A stretch of 64,000 nucleotides of DNA from Paeniglutamicibacter antarcticus_C (GTDB taxonomy: Bacteria; Actinomycetota; Actinomycetes; Actinomycetales; Micrococcaceae): contig NZ_BAABLK010000022.1 in assembly GCF_039544305.1 (NCBI RefSeq), positions 186,001-250,000 on the forward strand. The letters run 5' to 3'. This document shows, in pieces, positions 17,566 through 26,033 of the stretch (position 1 is the stretch's first letter; each line of letters opens with the position of its first letter). The notes under the pieces were generated by a model that saw only the letters and a list, made by a program, of their open reading frames with translations, did no database searches and was not told the origin of the DNA. A program made the translations under genes and the position numbers.

Positions 17566-18801
17566 CTAGTCCTCGAGCTTCAACGCCTTGCGCAAGGACA
17601 GCGCGCCGCCGGTCTGCATGATCGCCCGGCGGTAGATGCGTTCCCCGAGCAACACCATCGCCCAGGCCGCCCCAACGGCCAAGACCAGCGAGGCGATCGG
17701 TTCCCACAAGGACACGTCGGTGCTCAGCAACCGGATCGGCATGGCCACAGAGGAAACCACCGGGACATAGGAAGCGATAACCAAAAAAGAGCCCTTGGCG
17801 TAGATCCCGATGAACAACACGGCAATGAGCACCGTGATCACCGGGCCGGTCGATTGCTGCAGGTCCTCGACCCTCGAGGCCATCGCCCCCAATGCCGCCC
17901 AGATGGCCGCAAGGATCAGGAACCCGGCCAGGAAGAACGCAAGGAACCATCCGGAGGTGGCGATGACCACCGAGAGGAATGGGATTTGCGTGGGCATCAC
18001 GCTCAGGGCAAGCAGCCCGATACCCACGAACAGGCAGAGCTGGCCCATGGCCAGGATCAGGTTGCCCAGGATCTTGCCGCTCAGCAACTGGCGGATCGGG
18101 ATGGCTGTTGCCAGGATTTCCACGACCCTGTTCTGCTTTTCCTCCACCACCGAGTTGGCGATCGGCATGCCGAAGATCAGCGAGGACATGTAGAAGAGGA
18201 AGGAGAAGACCAGGCCCATGGCCAGGGCCATCGAATTGCGTTCCTGGCTGCCCTCAATCAGGACCGGGGTGATCTTTGAACCGGCGGTCAGCGACTCCGC
18301 GGTGACACCGAGGTCCTTGGCATGTGTCTCAAGCGCCAGGGCCTGCGCGGCATCGGAAATCAGCTTCTGCACCGAGGCGTCCACCTCGGTGAGCCCCGTG
18401 AGGGTGTAGCCCCCGTCGGTGGCGGTGATCACCAAATCGGTGTCCTTGTCCCGCAGTGCCTGGAGGCCCGCCTCCTCGGTTCCCACCGGGGAAGGCTCGA
18501 GCACGATCTTCTGCTCGGTGCTGGTGGCGAGCTCGTTGGCGGAGGCCAGCAGCTCTGACGCCGTGGATCCTTGCGTGAAGGAAACCGATGCCGTCGTAGT
18601 CTTGTCTCCCATGATCCCGGCGAACACCACCGAGCCGATGATCAGCGCGAGGGTGATCGCGGTGGAAATGATGAAGGACTTGTCCTTGATCTTCACGGTG
18701 ACTTCGCGCAGTGTCACGATCATCCAAGGCGCGGTGGCCGTGGCGGCGAGGTCGTTGGTCGGTGGCACGGCGGGGGCGGTGCGCTGCTCGGTGATACTCA
18801 T
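17566..18801 (-). CDS. ABC-2 type exporter permease (NatB-like)
   Basis: 411 residues with ABC-2/NatB topology: one N-terminal helix near residues 45-65, an extracytoplasmic segment of about 150 residues, then five or six clustered helices. EEKQNRVVEILATAIP is the typical cytoplasmic loop of this family. ATG 18801 overlaps the ATPase stop in ATGA, so the two are one exporter. The substrate is unknown; Na+ or peptide/lipid antibiotics are typical of relatives. Confidence 0.88.
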   Translation of the reverse strand: MSITEQRTAPAVPPTNDLAATATAPWMIVTLREVTVKIKDKSFIISTAITLALIIGSVVFAGIMGDKTTTASVSFTQGSTASELLASANELATSTEQKIVLEPSPVGTEEAGLQALRDKDTDLVITATDGGYTLTGLTEVDASVQKLISDAAQALALETHAKDLGVTAESLTAGSKITPVLIEGSQERNSMALAMGLVFSFLFYMSSLIFGMPIANSVVEEKQNRVVEILATAIPIRQLLSGKILGNLILAMGQLCLFVGIGLLALSVMPTQIPFLSVVIATSGWFLAFFLAGFLILAAIWAALGAMASRVEDLQQSTGPVITVLIAVLFIGIYAKGSFLVIASYVPVVSSVAMPIRLLSTDVSLWEPIASLVLAVGAAWAMVLLGERIYRRAIMQTGGALSLRKALKLED

Positions 18802-19679
18802 CGGATGACCTCCCGGTAGATTTCGGCCAGCGAGGGTCGAAGCGGTGCGAACTCGGTGACGGCGCCGCGATCGATGGCGGCGCGCAGGACGCGCTGGCCA
18901 GTGGCGTCGTCTGCGAACTCGACCAGGGCCTTGGGCCCGGCTACGTCAAGGACGCTGACCCCGGGCTGCTCGCGCAGCCAACCGGCATCCGGCGGTGTCA
19001 CCACCACGTGGCGTGAATGCGCGCGGGCACGCAACTCCTCGGCGGACCCGGCCGCGACGATCCTTCCTTCGGAGAGCACGACGAGGTTGTCGCAAAGCTG
19101 GTCAATCAAATCGAGCTGGTGGCTCGAGAAGAGGATGGGAACCCCGGTGGCGGCGCGCTCGGCCAACAGGGAGGACATCGAATCCACTGCCAGGGGGTCG
19201 AGTCCGGAAAACGGTTCGTCGAGGATCAACGCGACGGGGTGGTGCATCAGCGATGCGGCGACCTGCACGCGCTGCTGGTTGCCCAGCGAGAGCGATTCAA
19301 GCTTGTCCTTCGCGCGGTCCGCGATCCCGAAGCGGTCAAGGAGGCCAATGGCCTCGGTGCGCGCGTCGGTGCGGCTCATCCCGTGAAGCTGGCCCAGGTA
19401 GTTGAGCTGGTCCAGCACCTGTTGCTTGGGGTAGAGCCCGCGTTCCTCGGGCATGTAGCCAAAACGTGCCCGGTGTGCGGCGGTGATCGCCGTGTCGTTG
19501 AAGGACACCGATCCGGAATGGGACTTGAGCACTCCCATGATGATGCGCATCGTGGTGGTCTTGCCGGCGCCGTTGGCTCCGACGAATCCGGTCATGCCGT
19601 TGGCGGGCACGGAGAACGAGACATCCTCCAACACCGTCCGCGACCCAAAATGCCGGGTGAGATTAATGGCCTCTAACAC
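18798..19679 (-). CDS. ABC transporter ATP-binding protein (NatA-like)
   Basis: 293 residues from GTG 19679, preceded by GAAGGGA; longer in-frame extensions lack a ribosome site. Walker A is GANGAGKTT, the signature loop LSLGNQQRV and Walker B VALILDEPFSGLDP; the accessory C-terminal domain (DUF4162-like) matches drug/lantibiotic exporters. It energises the overlapping permease. The operon lies 142 bp downstream of a two-component system on the same strand, which may control it. Confidence 0.93.
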   Translation of the reverse strand: MLEAINLTRHFGSRTVLEDVSFSVPANGMTGFVGANGAGKTTTMRIIMGVLKSHSGSVSFNDTAITAAHRARFGYMPEERGLYPKQQVLDQLNYLGQLHGMSRTDARTEAIGLLDRFGIADRAKDKLESLSLGNQQRVQVAASLMHHPVALILDEPFSGLDPLAVDSMSSLLAERAATGVPILFSSHQLDLIDQLCDNLVVLSEGRIVAAGSAEELRARAHSRHVVVTPPDAGWLREQPGVSVLDVAGPKALVEFADDATGQRVLRAAIDRGAVTEFAPLRPSLAEIYREVIR

Positions 19680-19821
19680 GCGTGGGCGTCCCTTCGTATC
19701 GTTTCGATGCCCCACGTTGATGTGCAGGGCCTTGCTTCCTGCCTTCCAATCTATGTGCCGGAACCCCCAGGACGGATCGTTCAAAGGAATGAAATCGACG
19801 CACGTGTTCACGCCGGCGGGC

Positions 19822-20505
19822 TCATGCCTCCGCCAAAGGGATGAGACCTACCCGGTAGGCAAAGACCACGGCCTGGACCCTGTCGCGCAAACCGGCCTTG
19901 GCCAAGATGTTGGACAGGTGAGTCTTGACGGTGGCCTCGGAGACGAACAGCGAGCCGGCGATCTCCGCGTTGGAGAGCCCTGCGGCGAGCTTGATGAGCA
20001 CCTCGCGCTCGCGGTTGGTCAGTCCCGCGAGCACCCGCCGGTCCGCTGGATCCAGCGCGTCCTTAGGTGGGCCCGCAGACACCGTTGAGGTGCCGCGCTG
20101 GATAATGCGCAAGGTGACCTCGGGGGAGAGCAGTGCCTGGCCGCCGGCCGCGGCGTGCACCGCCTGGATGATCATCTCCGGTTCGGTGTTCTTGAGCAGG
20201 AACCCGCAGGCCCCGGCATCGATGGCGGCGAAGAGGTAATCGTCGCGGTCGAAGGTGGTCAGCACGACGACCTTGGCGTTGGTTTCGGCGGTGATCACCC
20301 GGGTGGCTTCCACCCCGTCGAGCACCGGCATCTGGATGTCCATGAGCACCACGTCGGGCCCCAGCGCCAGCGCGGCATCGAGGGCCGCCTGGCCGTCGGC
20401 AACCGCGCCCACCACCTCCAGGGCATCATCGGTGCCCAAGATCATTTCCAGCGAGGAACGGATCAGTGCCTGGTCATCGCACACCAGGACGCGGATTGCG
20501 CTCAT
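19822..20505 (-). CDS. NarL/LuxR-type response regulator
   Basis: 227 residues. The receiver has the DD pair (LVCDDQ), the phospho-acceptor in VVLMDIQMPVLDG and the conserved Thr/Lys region (LTTFDRDDYLF, FLLKNTEPE). The C-terminal LuxR helix-turn-helix has LTNREREVLIKLAAGLSNAEIA. ATG 20505 overlaps the kinase stop in ATGA, a coupled pair. The ABC exporter downstream is a plausible target. Confidence 0.95.
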   Translation of the reverse strand: MSAIRVLVCDDQALIRSSLEMILGTDDALEVVGAVADGQAALDAALALGPDVVLMDIQMPVLDGVEATRVITAETNAKVVVLTTFDRDDYLFAAIDAGACGFLLKNTEPEMIIQAVHAAAGGQALLSPEVTLRIIQRGTSTVSAGPPKDALDPADRRVLAGLTNREREVLIKLAAGLSNAEIAGSLFVSEATVKTHLSNILAKAGLRDRVQAVVFAYRVGLIPLAEA

Positions 20506-21878
20506 GGGGTTGCCCCTTTGGCCCGAACCCGGGCAACGCCGGTGTGCAGCGCGCGCAGCCGGGCACGGGTGCGCCAGCCGGCAGGGGAACGCGGCCCGAT
20601 GTCCACCATCCCGTGGTGCAGCTGTGCCCGTTCGGTGATCCCGCGCAAGCCGTAACCGCCACCGGCGGTTCCCGGGCGCGGATTGCCGTCGTCGGTCACT
20701 TCGACTTCCACCCATTCCCCGTGCGTGTCCGCCCCACTGCGCACCGAGAGCATGGCCTTGTGCGCGGTGGAATGCTCGCGGACATTGGCCAGGGATTCCG
20801 CGGCGATCCGGTACAGCGCCAGTCCCAGCCCGGCGCCCAGCGAATCCAGGAACCCCTCGCGGTGTTCGGCGAAAATCAGTTCCACGACCACTCCGGCGCG
20901 GCCCGACTGCTCCACCAGTGCGCCCAGCTGGCCAAGCGTTGGCTCGGGGGAACGCCCGGCGGGGTCCGGGGTTCCGGTTTCCTCATGCCGCAGCACGCGC
21001 AGCAGCGAACGGGTCTCGCCCACGGCCCGGCGCGCCGAGTCCTCGATGCCGTGCATGAGCTCGGCGGCACGCTCCGGGTCACGGGGCTGGACCATTCGGG
21101 CTGCTGCGGCCTGCACACCGACGGCCGAGATGTGGTGGGCGACGACGTCGTGCAGCTCCCGGGCAATGCGCAAGCGCTCGTCGATGACCGCGCGCCTGGC
21201 CAGCTCCGCGGACTGCTCGCCCAGCTGCTTGGCCTGGGCCACGACAACGTCGTGCCGCCAGGCGCTGCGCCAGGACGTCATCCCCAGGAAGATCGCCCCG
21301 CCGAAGTAGAAGAGGTTCACCAGGAAGTTGTATCCGGCGTAGGCCAGCACCGGGTCGATGAAGCCGGTGGTGTCCACGGCCGCGGGCAGATCCAGCTCCT
21401 CCCCGAAGAGCACCTTGGCGTTGGTGATCCCCACCATGAGCCACAGGGCCATGGCCAGGATGACGGAGCCCAGCGCTAGTCGCAGTGCACGTCGATCCCG
21501 TGCCCAGGCGACTGCCGAATAGAGCCCGACGAAGTAGGCGATCTGCGGGGCCAGCTGGACCATGACCGCCGGCAACCACATCCCGAAGCCCAGGAAGATC
21601 GCGGAGAGCACTAGCATCGAAATAATCGGGAAACGCCTGCGCAGGGCCAACGGGGCAATCATCAAGCCCATGGCCAGGTAGCTGGGCAGGCGCTGCGGGC
21701 CGTCCTGCGCCGGGGCGAAGCTGAGCATCATTTCCATGCCCAGCAGTGCGACGGCCAACACCGCAAGGGTCATCCAGGCATCGCGGCGCAGCATTGCCTT
21801 GCCTGGTTGGGGACGCTCCCATTCTTCGGGCGGAAAATCGCCGGGAAGGAAGCGTTGGCGCAGGGCCAGGAGTTTCAT
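20502..21878 (-). CDS. Sensor histidine kinase (HisKA_3 family)
   Basis: 458 residues. About five or six N-terminal membrane helices (residues 35-185) form an intramembrane or short-loop sensor. The HisKA_3 dimerisation helix carries the phospho-histidine in RIARELHDVVAHHISAVG, and the ATPase domain ends with VTDDGNPRPG and GGGYGLRGITERA. AGAGGATG precedes ATG 21878. It partners the overlapping response regulator; small-loop sensors of this kind often watch the cell envelope next to ABC exporters. Confidence 0.93.
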   Translation of the reverse strand: MKLLALRQRFLPGDFPPEEWERPQPGKAMLRRDAWMTLAVLAVALLGMEMMLSFAPAQDGPQRLPSYLAMGLMIAPLALRRRFPIISMLVLSAIFLGFGMWLPAVMVQLAPQIAYFVGLYSAVAWARDRRALRLALGSVILAMALWLMVGITNAKVLFGEELDLPAAVDTTGFIDPVLAYAGYNFLVNLFYFGGAIFLGMTSWRSAWRHDVVVAQAKQLGEQSAELARRAVIDERLRIARELHDVVAHHISAVGVQAAAARMVQPRDPERAAELMHGIEDSARRAVGETRSLLRVLRHEETGTPDPAGRSPEPTLGQLGALVEQSGRAGVVVELIFAEHREGFLDSLGAGLGLALYRIAAESLANVREHSTAHKAMLSVRSGADTHGEWVEVEVTDDGNPRPGTAGGGYGLRGITERAQLHHGMVDIGPRSPAGWRTRARLRALHTGVARVRAKGATP

Positions 21879-22006
21879 GGTTCATCCTCTGGGCACATGT
21901 TCGGTCATCGTCGCACCCACGAACATATCCCATGGCCGGCTTTTTGTTGGGCCACGGGAACGGTTTTCCCTTGTCTGGCAGCGGTAAATGCGGTTGGCTG
22001 GGGGCC

Positions 22007-23824
22007 ATGGCCACTTTGATCAAGGATTACGCGTTGCTCTCCAACCAACGAACCGCTGCGCTTGTCTCCCGCGGCGGATCGATCGACTGGTTGTGTTTCC
22101 CGCGCTTTGATTCCACGGCGATCTTCACCGCGCTGCTGGGCAAGCCGGAGAACGGACGTTGGCTGCTGGCACCGAAGAACGCGAAGGTGCTCAGCCGCAA
22201 CTACCTCAACTCCTCCTTCGTGCTGCGCACCTTGTGGGCCAGCGACACCGGCCAGGTGCTGGTCACCGACTTCATGCCGATGGGCAAGGGCGACTCCAGC
22301 ATCATGCGCCGCGTGGAGGGGATCTGCGGAACCATGACCGTGGAGCACGAACTTATCATCAGGTACAACTATGGCCAGGTGCTGCCCTGGGTGCGACGCA
22401 ACTTCGACCCGGAACACGGCACCGAGTCCCTGATCGCCGTGGCCGGCCCGAATGCGGCGGTGCTGCATGCCTCCCGGCTGCCCAAGGCACGCCACCGCAC
22501 CCACCACGACGAGTTCGAGGTCAGCGCCGGGGACGTGTACGACTTCGAGTTCGCCTGCTATCCGGGACACTCGAAGTTTCCCGCAGCCAACGACGTAGGC
22601 ATGGAGATGACCCGGACCGCGCGGGTGTGGCACGACTGGGCGGAGAAGATCCCGCAGTGCGGGACCCACGACGCGTTGGTGCGCCGATCGCTGCTGGTGC
22701 TCAAGGCGCTGACCCACCACGAGACCGGGGGCATCGTTGCCGCCCCCACCACGTCGCTTCCCGAGTTCTTTGGCGGGGAACGCAACTGGGACTACCGCTA
22801 CTGCTGGTTGCGCGACGCGTCGCTGACGTTGCAGGTGATGATGACTCACGGCTTTGAGAAGGAAGCCCTGCGCTGGCGCGACTGGTTGCTGCGGGCCATC
22901 GCCGGGGACCACCACAAGCTGCAGATCATGTACGGAGTCGGAGGGGAACGCGAGCTGCCCGAGAAGGAACTGGGACACCTGGACGGGTACGAGGGAGCGA
23001 AGCCTGTGCGTATCGGCAACGGTGCGGTGCTCCAGTACCAAGGCGACGTCGTCGGGGAGGTCCTGGTTGCCCTGGATGAGCTGCGCACCATGGGCGGGCA
23101 TGAGGACCACTTTTCCTGGCCGCTGCAAAAGGTGCTGATCCAATACGTCATCGACAACCTCAAGCGCAAGGACCACGGATTGTGGGAAATGCGCGGGGAG
23201 CCACAATACTTCACCCACTCGCGGGTGATGATGTGGGCGGCGCTGGATGCCGGGGTGCGCGCGGTGACCCACCACGGACTGACCGGAGAGGTGAAGAAAT
23301 GGGAAGCGGAGCGTGACGGACTGCGCGCGGAGATTCTTGCCAAGGGGTTCAACAAGGAGCTCAACGCCTTCACGCAAACCTATGAGGGCACCGAGGTTGA
23401 CGCCTCCTTGCTGGTGCTCGCCCAGGTGGGGTTCATCGACTACGAGGATCCGCGCATGGTGGGCACCACCGAACAGATCGAAAAGGATCTGCTGGACAAG
23501 TACGGTTTCCTCAAGCGCTACCGGACCGAGGCCGGTGGCGACGGGCTGCCGGCTGGGGAGTACACCTTCCTGGTGTGCACCTGCTGGCTGGTTGAGCAGT
23601 ACGCCCATTCCGGGCGCGTCCCCGAGGCCAAGGAACTCTTTGAGAAGCTCGCTTCGATCGTCAACGACCTGGGGCTGGTCTCCGAGGAGTATGACCCGGA
23701 GACCGGACGGATGGCAGGGAACTTCCCGCAGGCACTGTCCCACCTTGGATTGATCCGCGCGGCCGACGCCATCGCCGAGGCCGAAGGGACCCGTGCGTTC
23801 AGGCCGCGCCGCGGACCCAAGTAG
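22007..23824 (+). CDS. Glycoside hydrolase family 15 protein (glucoamylase/trehalase-like)
   Basis: 605 residues from ATG 22007 (MATLIKDYALLSNQRTAAL). It starts with the GH15 N-domain signature GGSIDWLCFPRFDS; the (alpha/alpha)6 barrel shows GGERNWDYRYCWLRDA and, near the end, GDGLPAGEYTFLVCTCWL. Relatives of this length include mycobacterial GH15 trehalases and bacterial glucodextranase-like enzymes, so trehalose or an alpha-glucan is the likely substrate. There is no signal peptide, so it acts in the cytoplasm. The frame stays open upstream but that part is antisense to the kinase start. Confidence 0.92.
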   Translation: MATLIKDYALLSNQRTAALVSRGGSIDWLCFPRFDSTAIFTALLGKPENGRWLLAPKNAKVLSRNYLNSSFVLRTLWASDTGQVLVTDFMPMGKGDSSIMRRVEGICGTMTVEHELIIRYNYGQVLPWVRRNFDPEHGTESLIAVAGPNAAVLHASRLPKARHRTHHDEFEVSAGDVYDFEFACYPGHSKFPAANDVGMEMTRTARVWHDWAEKIPQCGTHDALVRRSLLVLKALTHHETGGIVAAPTTSLPEFFGGERNWDYRYCWLRDASLTLQVMMTHGFEKEALRWRDWLLRAIAGDHHKLQIMYGVGGERELPEKELGHLDGYEGAKPVRIGNGAVLQYQGDVVGEVLVALDELRTMGGHEDHFSWPLQKVLIQYVIDNLKRKDHGLWEMRGEPQYFTHSRVMMWAALDAGVRAVTHHGLTGEVKKWEAERDGLRAEILAKGFNKELNAFTQTYEGTEVDASLLVLAQVGFIDYEDPRMVGTTEQIEKDLLDKYGFLKRYRTEAGGDGLPAGEYTFLVCTCWLVEQYAHSGRVPEAKELFEKLASIVNDLGLVSEEYDPETGRMAGNFPQALSHLGLIRAADAIAEAEGTRAFRPRRGPK

Positions 23825-23864
23825 CGCATCTTCCCCTGCCTGCGAACGCGATGGGTGACAGATA

Positions 23865-23882
23865 AGTTACCCATGAGTAGGA
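23865..23882. promoter_or_regulatory. Operator-like site shared with the 39.3 kb promoter
   Basis: TTACCCATGAGTAGG differs at one position from TTACCCATCAGTAGG at 39357-39371 and is close to the perfect repeat at 39315-39332. It sits directly before the thioesterase start and includes its ribosome site AGTAGGA, so a bound repressor would block expression. Confidence 0.45.
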
Positions 23883-23890
23883 TGGGCGTT

Positions 23891-24439
23891 ATGCATGTTC
23901 TTATTCGCCTCCTGCTCCTGCTCGTCACCGCCGGCAGACGCCCCAAGCTCTCGCTATTCGATACCTCGACGGTCCACATGCGCGCGCTTCTCACGGACAT
24001 CGACGTGGCCGGGCACATCAACAACGGGATGTACTTCTCGCTCTTCGACCTCGGCCGTTTCGACCTCATGGTCCGCGCCGGGGTCTGGGACATGATGAAG
24101 AAGAACAAATGGACCCCCGTCGTCCAGGCCGAGACCATCACCTTCCGCAAGTCGGTGAAGTTCAACCAGAAGTTCACCCAGGAGACGAGGGTCCTGGGAA
24201 TGGACGAAAAGTGCATCTACTTCGAGCAACGCATGGTCGTTGACGGAGAGATCTACGTGCAGGCCACCATCGCCACGCGCCTCGTCTCAAGGAATGGAGC
24301 TCTCTCCAACGCGGAGATCCTCGCCGCTGCCGGGGTCCAGGAGCCCGAGGATCTGGTGCTCCCACAGTGGGTCCAGCCCTGGCGCGAAGAGACGGCACTT
24401 CCCGGGACGCGCAAGCCTGCCCCGCACCTCTGGGGCTGA
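23891..24439 (+). CDS. Acyl-CoA thioesterase, THEM6/4HBT-like hotdog protein
   Basis: 182 residues from ATG 23891, preceded by AGTAGGA at 9 nt; upstream in-frame ATGs at 23855 and 23873 lack a site. A hydrophobic N-terminus (LIRLLLLLVTAG) precedes a single hotdog domain with DIDVAGHINNGMYFSLFDLGR, the catalytic Asp/His-Asn motif of the 4HBT/THEM6 group. A lipid-related role on acyl-CoA is likely. Its promoter carries a motif shared with the heptad-repeat protein gene. Confidence 0.85.
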   Translation: MHVLIRLLLLLVTAGRRPKLSLFDTSTVHMRALLTDIDVAGHINNGMYFSLFDLGRFDLMVRAGVWDMMKKNKWTPVVQAETITFRKSVKFNQKFTQETRVLGMDEKCIYFEQRMVVDGEIYVQATIATRLVSRNGALSNAEILAAAGVQEPEDLVLPQWVQPWREETALPGTRKPAPHLWG

Positions 24440-24471
24440 TTCGTCCCGGAGGCGGTTTCCGGCAGGAAAGC

Positions 24472-24852
24472 TCAGCGCGACTCGACGCCGGTGACCAATT
24501 TTTCCGCCACTTTCATGACTTGCTGGGCGGCCATGCGCGAAATGAAGTCCACCGGGCGGTCCTCGTCAAGGGCGGGGTTGGCGCTGATCAACCAGTCGGT
24601 GGCGTCCTTCTGGTTCTCAAGGCTCTGCAAGGTCAGCCACACCCTGTAGCCCAGCCGCAGCCGTTGCTCGGTTCCGGTGTCTAGGGCGGAACCGTCCTGC
24701 CGGGCCCAGGTACCCGGTGCGGTGCCGTCCAGGGCGCCGGAAAGCGCCACGACCGCCGGGGTGCCGATGGCCTCCAGCAAGGTGGAAACAACGTCATGGA
24801 TGTTGGCCTGTGTTGCTTCCGTGTAGACGGCACCCTGGTTCAACGGCTTCAT
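24472..24852 (-). CDS. MbcA/ParS/Xre antitoxin-like protein, orphan
   Basis: 126 residues. The stretch LGYRVWLTLQSLENQKDATD followed by WLISANPALDEDRPVDFI resembles the toxin-binding DUF2384 domain of MbcA/ParS/Xre antitoxins (a W..NP.L.......L pattern), and the N-terminal half (TLLEAIGTPAVVALSG) could be the reduced helix-turn-helix part. No RES-domain toxin is adjacent on either side, so it is an orphan or a regulator that has lost its partner. The assignment rests on pattern recognition. Confidence 0.55.
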   Translation of the reverse strand: MKPLNQGAVYTEATQANIHDVVSTLLEAIGTPAVVALSGALDGTAPGTWARQDGSALDTGTEQRLRLGYRVWLTLQSLENQKDATDWLISANPALDEDRPVDFISRMAAQQVMKVAEKLVTGVESR

Positions 24853-24962
24853 GCTTTAAGCATCACCCCGAAACGCGAAGAAAACCATGGAGCGACGCGC
24901 CGGGAAATGGGCTCGGGGCCTGTGCCCTATCCCGGGAACCGGTTCGATGGTGCAATGGAGCC

Positions 24963-25808
24963 ATGATCATTGTTCCTCCTCCGCTGGCCGTCACAGGGGC
25001 CACGGGCAAGCTTGGTGGCCGTGTTGCCTCGCTGCTCAGCGCCGCAGGCCTCAAGCAGCGACTACTGGTCAGGACCCCGCGCATGGCCCCGGTGCTTGAG
25101 GGAACCACCGTGCTGCAGGCGGCCTACGAGAACACCACTGCCACGCGGATGGCGCTTGCCGGAGCCGGAACCGTCTTCATGGTCCCGGGAACCGAGGGCA
25201 TGGAGCGGCTGGAGCGGCACTGCGACTTCGTCGATGCAGCCAAGGCCTCCGGTGTGCGGCATCTCGTCTATGTTTCCTTTGTTGGCGCTGCCCAAGACGC
25301 AGTGTTCGCCTTGGCCCGTGACCAATACGCCACCGAGGAATACATCCGGGCCTCGGGCATCCATTTCACCTTCCTGCGAAACAACCTCTACGCCGACTAC
25401 ATCCCGGAAATGGTGGGCCAGGACGGAACCATCCGTGGTCCGGCCGGAGCAAGCAAGGTGGCCCTGGTTGCCCGCGCGGATGTTGCACGAACTGCGGCCC
25501 TGATCTTGCAGGAGCCGACAAGACACGAAGGGTCGACATACGAACTGACGGGTCCAGAAGCGCTGTCGATGGCAAGGATCGCCGAGGAGCTCAGCTCAGC
25601 GGGCCCGCGCATGGTTTCCTACGTTCCCCAGACAATGGAGCAGGCCTATGCCTCACGGGAAGCGTTCGGTGCATCCAAGTGGCAAGTCGAGGCGTGGGTT
25701 TCCACCTATACGTCGATGGCCTCCGGCGCCATGGCGAATGTCAGTGGAGACATCGAAAAGATCACCGGCGTCCCACCGATGTCGTTCGCGAAGTTGCTGC
25801 GTTCCTGA
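24963..25808 (+). CDS. NmrA-family NAD(P)-binding oxidoreductase/sensor
   Basis: 281 residues from ATG 24963 (site TGGAG). The N-terminal Rossmann motif VTGATGKLGGRVA is of the atypical SDR type, and HLVYVSFVGA and FTFLRNNLYADY fit the NmrA/QOR2-like group. No catalytic YxxxK is evident in the usual place. Relatives include azoreductase-like quinone reductases and redox-sensing NmrA proteins, and sequence cannot separate these roles. Confidence 0.85.
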   Translation: MIIVPPPLAVTGATGKLGGRVASLLSAAGLKQRLLVRTPRMAPVLEGTTVLQAAYENTTATRMALAGAGTVFMVPGTEGMERLERHCDFVDAAKASGVRHLVYVSFVGAAQDAVFALARDQYATEEYIRASGIHFTFLRNNLYADYIPEMVGQDGTIRGPAGASKVALVARADVARTAALILQEPTRHEGSTYELTGPEALSMARIAEELSSAGPRMVSYVPQTMEQAYASREAFGASKWQVEAWVSTYTSMASGAMANVSGDIEKITGVPPMSFAKLLRS

Positions 25809-26021
25809 CCGCATCGCCGCAGCCCAGCCAGTCGCGCGGCAGGGATCGCCTTTTAGGATGGGAGGCACCAGAAAGATCCGGTTGCACCTGTTTGGCCGTT
25901 ATTCCATCGTGAAAACCGGAAGCCGTTGACCTGACGGCGGAGACGATCCAGAAGACGACCGTCCTTAGAATATTCTTTCCACAGCACTGCGGATGCTCGG
26001 CAAACCATCGGATAGGTATTC

Positions 26022-26027
26022 TATAAT
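26022..26027 (+). promoter_or_regulatory. -10 element TATAAT of a leaderless promoter
   Basis: A perfect TATAAT lies 6 nt before the ATG of the HNH/DUF222 gene, with no room for a ribosome-binding site. This is the layout of a leaderless transcript. No clear -35 is visible at 16-18 nt. Confidence 0.6.
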
Positions 26028-26033
26028 TGAAGT

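Noticed and set aside
17374..18279. 301-codon plus-strand frame as one gene
   Set aside because: Only the first 45 codons resemble a protein family (XRE); the rest is antisense to the ABC permease.
21905..23743. 612-codon open frame on the minus strand
   Set aside because: Antisense to the GH15 gene, with His/Gln/Gly-rich composition typical of a shadow frame.
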